36,489 nucleotides of DNA from Lewinellaceae bacterium. GTDB lineage: Bacteria > Bacteroidota > Bacteroidia > Chitinophagales > Saprospiraceae. Position 1 is the stretch's first letter; each line of letters starts with the position of its first letter. Below, piece after piece: positions 7,670 through 14,426 of this stretch. Both the position numbers and the translations under genes were made by a program. The DNA lies in contig JACJYR010000010.1 of the NCBI GenBank assembly GCA_020636005.1, forward strand, positions 1-36,489, given 5' to 3'. The notes beneath the pieces were generated by a model. That model was not told the DNA's origin, searched no databases, and worked only from the letters and a program-made list of their open reading frames with translations.

Positions 7670-8307
7670 CCAAAGACGAAATTCTAAATAGAATTGACAA
7701 GGATTTCTTCATTCGTCCTTTTCTTGACAAAGATCGTCAGGTTCACAATGTGGGTATAGATTTTAGGTTAGGTTATGATTTTTTGGTTGCTATCCAAGGC
7801 AGAGAAGCGGTTATTGATGCTTCTCTAAATGGTGATTTGAAACAGCGTAATATTAACCAATTCTTCCAGGCAACCCGCCGTCAGTTGGGTGAAACATTCA
7901 TTCTTCATCCAAACCAAACAGTATTATCAACCAGCTTAGAATTTGTCAAGTTACCGAATGACCTATTTTTAATGCTATTCATGCGGAGTTCTTATGCTCG
8001 CCTTGGGTTGTCAGTTTCAACAATGGTACAACCGGGTTTTTGTGGCTGTATTTCGATTGAACTAAATAATCAAAATCATACACCTGTCAATCTCACTGTT
8101 GGGGCAAGAATAATGCAAGCCGCAGTTTTTTCTTTGCCTTTCCCAACAGATTATTTTTCAAGCAATCGAAAGTATTATTGCCAAGTGCGTCCTGAACCAT
8201 CTCATGCCGTGCATGATTCAGACTTACCTATTCTTCATGCCCTTTGGAGCAAAGCCAATAATTTGGACTCATTTTTTCGTCCCACAACCCCAACTGCTCA
8301 AGTCTGA
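7630..8307 (+). CDS. dCTP deaminase / dUTPase superfamily protein
   Basis: dCTP deaminases convert dCTP to dUTP, and some bacterial relatives empty the dCTP pool during phage infection. The 225-residue product has the family blocks in order: VGIDFRLG (41-48), MRSSYARLGL (118-127) and QPGFCGCISIELNN (134-147). Relative to E. coli Dcd, the phosphate and base contact residues of RSSxxR (R119, S120, R124) and the catalytic glutamate (E144 in IELNN) are kept. The aspartate usually before PG is a glutamine (Q134). The kept glutamate argues for deaminase rather than pure dUTPase chemistry. At 225 residues it is longer than housekeeping Dcd (about 190), with extra length before block 2 and a Pro/Thr tail. 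The start at 7630 lies 40 bp inside the protease gene and gives MATDNNTLIGSALTKDEILN. Confidence 0.8.
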   Translation: MATDNNTLIGSALTKDEILNRIDKDFFIRPFLDKDRQVHNVGIDFRLGYDFLVAIQGREAVIDASLNGDLKQRNINQFFQATRRQLGETFILHPNQTVLSTSLEFVKLPNDLFLMLFMRSSYARLGLSVSTMVQPGFCGCISIELNNQNHTPVNLTVGARIMQAAVFSLPFPTDYFSSNRKYYCQVRPEPSHAVHDSDLPILHALWSKANNLDSFFRPTTPTAQV

Positions 8308-8451
8308 ACCTCTCAATTAAATCTCCTGCCAACGGATTTTTTTTGAGCATAGCTGCCAATGTTTGTTCCTACCGGGGGGCTAAATGTTTGGCAGGGTAAC
8401 GGATAACGGTGGCGGCGCTGATGCTAATGATTCTTTGCATGACAGGATAAT

Positions 8452-9562
8452 TCACGCCGCCACCCTCCCATCATACCGCCTCCTAAAGAAATCAAAAAGC
8501 ACCTCCGTTTTCACTTCGATGTCTTTGTCTTCAAAGGCGGGGTAAGGCAGTTTGTCGAAAAGCAGATTCTTGATAACCACTCGCACCGCCGATTTCGTCT
8601 GTTCCTTCTCAAACCAGTTCACTACCTGAAACTCGTTTTCTTTCAGGCGCTCCAACAACTGTTTGGCGATTTCCTTCAATTCGGCCTTTTCCTTGTCGCT
8701 GATTTTCTTGTCACGGCTCAGCATGTCTAACACGGCCAATTCTTCCTCGCTCACGTCTTCTCGTACTGACCGTTTTTCTTCCTCGCTCAGGTCGCCGTAA
8801 AAGCTCACCAATTGGTCGAAAATCTCTTTTATCGCCCCGTATTCCTTGCCCGTGTTGTATTCTTCGATGATGCGTTGATAGCGTTCGTAATAGTCCACCC
8901 GGAAGGGGTTGTCCCTTAACATCTGGTTCAGCTTGTCGGCTATCTTGTCTTTCAGTGATTGGACAGCAACGGGTTGGTTGTCGCCCAATTTTAGAAACTC
9001 CTTTTCTATGCGTTCAAAGTCCAACCCGCTTAAATCAACCTTGTTCCCGTACCCCTCAACCGGCTCCATTGCGATGTTCAGGCTTTCAATGGATTTGTCC
9101 ACCACGTCCTGAACTTGCCGGACAATGGCGGAAATGTCGCTTTCTTCCTCGTTACGGTAGATGACGGCATAAATGGCGTTGATGGCGTCCCGCTGTGGTT
9201 GAAAGGCATAAATAGCGTTGTCAGGAAACAGCGCCTTGAATTTCTTGAAAACCTCCCTTGCCATGACCCCAAATTTGTTCCGGGTTTCGTCATTGAAGCA
9301 AACAGCGTTCACACCGTCCTGAATGGCCTTGATTTTCCAAACCCCTTTTGCATTGATGGCGGTGTCCAAATCGAAGTCCACATCGTCCCGCAAAAACAAC
9401 ACCGTGGCGGCTATGGTGGCTTTCAGGTCTTCCACCAATTCCTCCAATGGTTTCACGGGTGCTTCTGGTTCGCCGCCTGTCTCGTTGTTTCCGCCCTTTT
9501 CGCCGCCAATGGCGTACACGGCCAAAGCCTCCAATAGGGCTTTGTAGGTTTCTATGTAGTGC
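8452..9562 (-). pseudogene. Type I restriction enzyme HsdR, C-terminal fragment cut off by an IS
   Basis: The frame is the C-terminal region of a type I restriction-modification R subunit. It is the helical part after the motor domains, rich in charged helices (SEEEKRSVREDVSEEELAVL) and ending in the block AVRVVIKNLLFDKLPYPAFE before the stop. No nuclease or helicase motifs are left. The frame stays open upstream of the first Met (9534) as IETYKALLEAL up to the IS edge at 9560/9561. The coding sequence therefore ran further and was interrupted there. About two thirds of a normal HsdR is missing. The fragment (about 370 codons) has ordinary codon use and no internal stop, suggesting recent damage. 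No hsdM or hsdS is visible in this window. Confidence 0.8.
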
Positions 9563-10914
9563 GGTGCGACATAAAGTTTTAATGAATACGCACGACATAT
9601 TGTTTTGAAAAATCAGTTCATTGACTTACGGTTAAATTGTACAGGTTTTCTTTTGAAAATCTATCATCAGAGATGGTTCTAAGGATATTCTGGTCTTTGT
9701 CCAAGCACAACCATGCAAAATCCTTGGGCGAAAACTTGCAGAACACGACAGTGCCCTTGTGTTTCAGTCCGACGGAAAAGTTCTTTGAGTAAAGGGCAAT
9801 CGTGCCGGCAGAGGAGACTTTCCTTGGGTAAACGGCATGCGAAAGCAGCCCGTATGCCAGGTTCTCATCAAATCGGGCTTCCTCGAATTTTCTGGGATTG
9901 TCGTGAAGCTCGGGGAAGAGTTCCTTTCTGGTCACCTTTCCAAGGCGTGTCACCTTGTAGACTTCCCGCTGGCAACGGGCCGCTTCGTCGAGCCTTTCCT
10001 GCAATTGTCCTACATTGGCACATCTGTATGCATCTGCCCAGCGGGCGGACGTGCCCTGGTTGTTCTCCACGTTTGCGTTGTCAGTGGGCCGCTTGGGGCG
10101 GTTGAGGATGTGCCTGATGCCCCACGCCGCCAGCCAAAGGGACATGATGGGGATGACATCCCTTGTTGGCACGCCGAAGGGCTCGCCGTTGTCACTCCTG
10201 ATGGCTTTCGGCACCCCCCATTGGCGGAACAGGTCGAGCATGGTCTGTCTGACCTGCTGGATGTCCGCCATACAGATACGCCCGAGGGGGGAAAGCCTTT
10301 GCCTTCAGGATGGCATTGCTCTTCGTGTCGGTGACGTTGAGGTAGCAGCCTTCGCTGCCATCCGCCAGGCCAATCCTTTCGTTGGCGTCCACCTGCCACT
10401 CGTCGTTGGCCAGCCGGGGCCTCTCCGGTGGCGGCTCCTTGGGCAGCTTTGCCGGGGGCACGACGATTCCAGGAGCGTCTGCCTTCAAACGCCTTTGGTA
10501 CTGCCGGTCGCTCAACAGCTCTAAATCGGGGAAGTCCTCTCTGATGCGGGTGGTGATGTACGGCACACCCCACTCAGGGTGCAAGTGCTTGATGAGCCTG
10601 ACGAGCCGGTAACCTTTCCCGGAGCCGGGCGTCACTGGCCGTCCGCAGGCAGAATAGTTCGGAACAAGGCCGGCCTCCCCCTTCGATTCGTAGGAGGCGC
10701 AGATGCTCCTGACTGTATTGTAGCTGATACCGTGGCGATTGTAAAGCTCCAGGTAGCTAACGCCTTCAGTCTGCCTTTCTCGTGCAATCTGTAGTCTGAG
10801 TTGTACTGGTTTTGCTTGTCCCATAGGTTTGTGTACTTTTTAACCGAATGTCAAAGAACGTTATTTCAAAACTTTATGTCGCAGTAATTCGCTAAACCTT
10901 TATGTCGCACCGCA
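9561..10914 (-). mobile_element. Insertion sequence, copy 1 (complete, about 1.35 kb, rve-type transposase)
   Basis: The ends are GTGCGACATAAAGTTTT-like. At the left edge the reading GCGGTGCGACATAAAG starts at 9561, and its complement CTTTATGTCGCACCGC ends near 10912. Each end also holds a second, subterminal copy of the word: GCACGACATATTGTTTT near 9590, and ACTTTATGTCGCAG near 10871. Such doubled sites are typical transposase-binding ends. Between them lie the two transposase frames on the minus strand. No target duplication is visible because the right side runs directly into a truncated second copy. The left flank is the broken hsdR gene. The element's family was not assigned by search; DDE spacing and the HTH start suggest an IS481/IS3-like superfamily. 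Confidence 0.8.
9618..10824 (-). pseudogene. IS transposase, split in two frames at a C6 run
   Basis: The N-terminal frame (10824-10192) starts MGQAKPVQLRLQIARERQTE and carries a helix-turn-helix (GISYNTVRSICASYESKG). It then has EWQVDANERIGLADG with the first catalytic Asp. The C-terminal frame (ATG 10271 to 9618) has IRSDNGEPFG (second Asp) and, 42 residues later, NANVENNQGT (the Glu), so together they form a complete rve-type DDE transposase. The frames join at plus-strand G6 10286-10291, which is C6 on the coding strand. Dropping one C would join AKAF to PLGRICMADIQQ. This could be a dead copy, or expression could rely on slippage at the C run. The same C6 is present in copy 2. Confidence 0.75.
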
Positions 10915-11690
10915 CGTCACCGACACGAAGAGCAATGCCATCCTGAAGGCAAAGGCTTTCCCCCCTCGGGCGTATCTGTATGGCGGACATCCAGCAGGTC
11001 AGACAGACCATGCTCGACCTGTTCCGCCAATGGGGGGTGCCGAAAGCCATCAGGAGTGACAACGGCGAGCCCTTCGGCGTGCCAACAAGGGATGTCATCC
11101 CCATCATGTCCCTTTGGCTGGCGGCGTGGGGCATCAGGCACATCCTCAACCGCCCCAAGCGGCCCACTGACAACGCAAACGTGGAGAACAACCAGGGCAC
11201 GTCCGCCCGCTGGGCAGATGCATACAGATGTGCCAATGTAGGACAATTGCAGGAAAGGCTCGACGAAGCGGCCCGTTGCCAGCGGGAAGTCTACAAGGTG
11301 ACACGCCTTGGAAAGGTGACCAGAAAGGAACTCTTCCCCGAGCTTCACGACAATCCCAGAAAATTCGAGGAAGCCCGATTTGATGAGAACCTGGCATACG
11401 GGCTGCTTTCGCATGCCGTTTACCCAAGGAAAGTCTCCTCTGCCGGCACGATTGCCCTTTACTCAAAGAACTTTTCCGTCGGACTGAAACACAAGGGCAC
11501 TGTCGTGTTCTGCAAGTTTTCGCCCAAGGATTTTGCATGGTTGTGCTTGGACAAAGACCAGAATATCCTTAGAACCATCTCTGATGATAGATTTTCAAAA
11601 GAAAACCTGTACAATTTAACCGTAAGTCAATGAACTGATTTTTCAAAACAATATGTCGTGCGTATTCATTAAAACTTTATGTCGCACCGC
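10914..11690 (+). mobile_element. Insertion sequence, copy 2 (3' part only, inverted to copy 1)
   Basis: This 777-bp block is the exact reverse complement of 9561-10337, as far as compared by eye and by identical 217-codon frames. It begins abruptly inside the transposase gene (ACGTCACCGACACGAAG), directly after the right end of copy 1. It ends at the intact terminal repeat CTTTATGTCGCACCGC at 11690. The 5' half, with the HTH region and left terminal repeat, is missing. The right flank is the truncated DUF6371 gene. Two copies head-to-head with one truncated, and different genes broken on each side, point to an IS-mediated adjacent deletion or inversion. Confidence 0.8.
10980..11633 (+). pseudogene. 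Truncated IS transposase, C-terminal catalytic part
   Basis: The 217-codon frame is identical to the C-terminal frame of copy 1. It contains SDNGEPFG and NANVENNQGT, the second and third catalytic residues of the DDE triad. The N-terminal DNA-binding region and first Asp are lost because copy 2 starts at 10914, so it cannot make an active transposase alone. The C6 run at 10960-10965 lies 15 bp before the ATG, as in copy 1. Confidence 0.75.
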
Positions 11691-12474
11691 AACCTGCCAA
11701 CACTTCAAACACTTCCGGGGTTGTCCATTTTGCGCCGTTCTTGCCTCCGGTGGCTAACCATGTATATTTTGGAGCGATACCCAAACGGGCAAAAGCAGTC
11801 ATTAAAATAGCCGTCTTTTCGCTTTCAGCAATTGCCAAAATTTGCCCGGTTTCACGGCTCAATTGATGCTCTCCAAAAAAGCATTGGCGAAGTTCCGGCG
11901 CTTCAATTCCCTTTTGCCTCAAGATGGATTTTCCGGCAAAATAGACTTTGCCCTTGCCTTTGTCCGGCTCGCTATCTTCTTTCAGGCGCTTGCCAGTAGT
12001 GGGGTTGTAAAGCATCACCTTTGCTTGCCTTACTTTCAAATCGGTGTCCACCTGCCAAAAGACCGTTGCGCCGTTCCAATGTTTTGACGTACCAACGTTG
12101 AAACACTCAACCAAGTTTGTTACCAAATCGGCATCGAAAAGTGAGTGCAACCATTTCACAAAATTGTTTCTGTCGTATGCTGTGAGTGATTGCCGCAAAG
12201 TTTCTGGGGGAATGAAAGACAAATCCTTTAATGGTGGTGGTGGTGTTTCCGGCCTTCCAAAAAGGTCTGCTTGGGGTCTTAAATCTGGGTTGTTGTCGAA
12301 ATACATCTTTGGCGTGAAATGGTGCTGGCAGTTGCTTTCCCGGTCGCACCTGCCCACATAGTCTGGCAGATAGTTCCCTGTTTCATTGTCCAGATAAAGG
12401 ACAAAGCGGCGTTTGCCGCAATTCGGGCAAACGTACTTCCGGGGGGATTTGTCAAGGGAAAAACGATGCTGCAT
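11677..12474 (-). CDS. DUF6371 zinc-ribbon, primase/toprim-like protein, C-terminus replaced by IS sequence
   Basis: This belongs to a Bacteroidota mobile-element family. An N-terminal zinc ribbon KYVCPNCGKRRF (residues about 13-24) pairs with a second Cys pair in GRCDRESNCQHH. The DUF6371 region then shows NVGTSKHWNGATVFWQVD (about 126-143), VMLYNPTTGKRLKE and QCFFGEHQL, followed by the toprim-like stretch ILAIAESEKTAILMTA. Such proteins resemble DnaG-type zinc-binding/toprim primases or primase-associated factors and are thought to act in element replication. The last codons (Gly-Cys-Gly-Ala-Thr-stop) come from the terminal repeat of IS copy 2 at 11677-11690, so the original C-terminus is gone. 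It is probably translated but may be impaired. The start at 12474 sits at the edge of an iteron-like palindrome. Confidence 0.75.
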   Translation of the reverse strand: MQHRFSLDKSPRKYVCPNCGKRRFVLYLDNETGNYLPDYVGRCDRESNCQHHFTPKMYFDNNPDLRPQADLFGRPETPPPPLKDLSFIPPETLRQSLTAYDRNNFVKWLHSLFDADLVTNLVECFNVGTSKHWNGATVFWQVDTDLKVRQAKVMLYNPTTGKRLKEDSEPDKGKGKVYFAGKSILRQKGIEAPELRQCFFGEHQLSRETGQILAIAESEKTAILMTAFARLGIAPKYTWLATGGKNGAKWTTPEVFEVLAGCGAT

Positions 12475-12489
12475 TAGTGGAAAATAAAA

Positions 12490-12559
12490 TCAAACGTCAA
12501 ACGGTCAAACGTTTAAACCATTGATTATCAAAACGTTTGGTGTTTGACCGTTTGACGTT
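12490..12559. repeat. Iteron-like palindrome of TCAAACG repeats
   Basis: The heptamer TCAAACG occurs at 12490-12496, 12497-12503 and 12505-12511. The complementary words TGTTTGA and CGTTTGA occur at 12541-12547 and 12549-12555. The arms 12493-12510 and 12542-12559 are an 18-bp perfect inverted repeat with a 31-nt AT-rich centre. The element fills the gap between the DUF3987 stop and the DUF6371 start and overlaps the last bases of the DUF3987 frame. It could be an operator for the downstream primase-like gene, a replication iteron cluster, or a strong hairpin. There is no T-run after the stem on the transcribed strand. Confidence 0.65.
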
Positions 12560-14001
12560 CAATTGTTTAACCAGTAATAAACCTTTCCTTTCGACTGTCT
12601 CAACTCCTTTTCAATATCGCCGTAACTCATTCCTTTGGCTCGTAACTCTTTAGCTTTCTGCTTTAGGTTTTCGTCCTTTGGCTCTTTCTTTCTTTGCCCG
12701 GATTTGCTCGGCGGCATCCTGTAAAATACCCCTACCGCTTGCCGCTTGAGAATGGCAATGATTCGCAGGGCATTTTCAAAGTCCACATCTTCGCAAGTCA
12801 GCACGTCCGAAAATTGCCTGTTCCCCTCAAAATGCCTTAACACGGTGAAAATCATTGCCACACGAAAACAGATAAGCCCTAAGCGGTTTACTGTTCCTTC
12901 CAAATCTTCGCTCACGTATTCCCGGATTTCGGCTTTCCATTCCTGAAAGGTTTGCAGGAACTTGGCTTGCTGTTTTTCGGTGAGTGTGACCGTTACGGGC
13001 GCTGTTAGTTCCTCAAGATTGGAATGAATGGTTTGAAACAGGTTGCCCAATTCGGCGAAGCTTTCCGGGTAGGTGGTCTTTCTTGCGTCGAACACGTTCC
13101 GAAAGTCCGGGGCGGCATCCAATTCGTAAAAGAGGAAACGGCTGAAAAGTCCGTTTTCAATAGTAGGTATCAGATTCAGCAATTGGTCGTATGTGGATGA
13201 AAGCACCAACGAAAGGCAAGGGCTTTCAATTTCGACGTGTTCTCGCCCGGTTCTCCTATAATAGGAAATAGGTTCGTGCTGAAAGGCTTTCCGGCAGCCG
13301 TCCGAAAAATTGCCGTAATCCTGTTTAAAGGCATCGGCGAGCGTGTCCCCTTCCGTCTCGAAAATGATGCCTTTGCCCCCGTTCCCGGCGAGTAGTTCAA
13401 AGATGCCTGTTTTGGAATTGTTGGCAGGCAGAAAAAGCATTTGGGCGGGTGGTTCGGCAGGTGGTTCGGGTGGCGTGGCCGTGCCTCCTTTTTGCTTTCT
13501 GAATTGTTTCAATTCCTGCTCGTATTGCAGCTTTTCCGCTTCATAAATCGCCTTTGCGTCTTTGTTGAGGTCTGACTTTTGACGGTGGACAGGTAGCGCC
13601 AAAAGCCGGGAAAAGTGCAAACTGCCTTTGCCCGTTCCATACTTGGCAAGGATGTAAACAAAGAGGTTAGGGCAAATATATTTGCCATCGTAAAACCCCT
13701 GAACATTTGGCAGGATACCGCTAACCACTCCCAAAGCACCTACCAAAAAAACTTCCATTTCGGAGGCATCGGTGAGTATCTGGCAACCAAAGCGCAACAC
13801 GTCCGGCAGGTTGTCGAAAATAGCTTTGTCAAAGTGTTTGGTTTCGGAAATGCCCCCTACCGTTTGCCCGGTGTTTGGTTCCAATTCCTTTTCCAACTTG
13901 GCAAATTCAGCTTGAAAGGCTGCCAGGTTGTCCAATGGATTTTCTGTATCTTTGTAGCTATTCTCAAAAATATTTTCGTGAGGAGGTATGCCGTTTAACA
14001 T
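12559..14001 (-). CDS. DUF3987 domain protein (mobile-element P-loop protein) with C-terminal HTH
   Basis: The 480-residue product has the DUF3987 hallmarks. VVSGILPNVQGFYDGKYICP (about 93-112) is followed by a P-loop-like YILAKYGTGKGS (about 117-128), then FLPANNSKTGIFELLAGNGG and GIIFETEGDTLADAFKQDYG (a Walker-B-like acidic block). LSLVLSSTYDQLLNLIPTIENGLFSRFLFYELD follows in two segments, matching the helicase/primase-associated fold. The C-terminal 40 residues (KELRAKGMSYGDIEKELRQS) form a helix-turn-helix. Such genes sit beside excisionase and primase genes in Bacteroidota integrative elements, as here. The start overlaps the excisionase-like stop by 7 bp. A Pro/Glu linker (about 168-180) splits the P-loop domain. 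The role is probably in element replication. Confidence 0.82.
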   Translation of the reverse strand: MLNGIPPHENIFENSYKDTENPLDNLAAFQAEFAKLEKELEPNTGQTVGGISETKHFDKAIFDNLPDVLRFGCQILTDASEMEVFLVGALGVVSGILPNVQGFYDGKYICPNLFVYILAKYGTGKGSLHFSRLLALPVHRQKSDLNKDAKAIYEAEKLQYEQELKQFRKQKGGTATPPEPPAEPPAQMLFLPANNSKTGIFELLAGNGGKGIIFETEGDTLADAFKQDYGNFSDGCRKAFQHEPISYYRRTGREHVEIESPCLSLVLSSTYDQLLNLIPTIENGLFSRFLFYELDAAPDFRNVFDARKTTYPESFAELGNLFQTIHSNLEELTAPVTVTLTEKQQAKFLQTFQEWKAEIREYVSEDLEGTVNRLGLICFRVAMIFTVLRHFEGNRQFSDVLTCEDVDFENALRIIAILKRQAVGVFYRMPPSKSGQRKKEPKDENLKQKAKELRAKGMSYGDIEKELRQSKGKVYYWLNN

Positions 14002-14348
14002 GGCCTACCTCCTTTTCTTTTTCTGCCCATCAGGTAGCGGTCGGCAGTGCTTTCGATTTCAGAAAGCGGTCTTACTGAATTTTCGAGTAGCCAAGCGTCC
14101 ACTTTCAATTTGTCAAAATAAAGCCGTTTCCCTCGCTTTGAGTGCGGAATGAGACCTTTTCCTGTCTTCTTATAAACGGTCTGTTTGGATAGCCCGGTGT
14201 AGTCGCAAAATTCGTCAATGTTGAAGGCGGTTTTGCCTGTTTCTTTTGGGCTGGTTGCGGGTGGGTTTTCAGAAAAAAACTTTGCAAGTTCCTCCCTCAA
14301 AAACTGTCGGGCTTGTTGGTCGGTTAGAAAATTGAAATTTGTATCCAT
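13995..14348 (-). CDS. Excisionase-like helix-turn-helix protein
   Basis: The 117-residue protein has a MerR/excisionase-type HTH in its C-terminal half: FNIDEFCDYTGLSKQTVYKK (about residues 45-64), then GLIPHSKRGKRLYFDK for the wing and KVDAWL for the closing helix. The N-terminal 40 residues (DQQARQFLREELAKFFSE) look like a helical tail. Proteins of this kind control excision or transcription of integrative elements in Bacteroidota. The stop overlaps the DUF3987 start, so the two are translated together, followed by DUF6371. No integrase gene lies in the window, so the element is incomplete here or extends elsewhere after the IS rearrangement. Confidence 0.85.
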   Translation of the reverse strand: MDTNFNFLTDQQARQFLREELAKFFSENPPATSPKETGKTAFNIDEFCDYTGLSKQTVYKKTGKGLIPHSKRGKRLYFDKLKVDAWLLENSVRPLSEIESTADRYLMGRKRKGGRPC

Positions 14349-14426
14349 GTGAACGATTTTTTAATTCGCCCACAAATAAAAAAGGTAAAGAAATAGTAAA
14401 ATATGGGTAACGTTTCATTACCAAAA

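Noticed and set aside
12490..12559. CRISPR-like array
   Set aside because: Repeat words are only 7 bp, spacers of constant length are absent and no cas genes are present.
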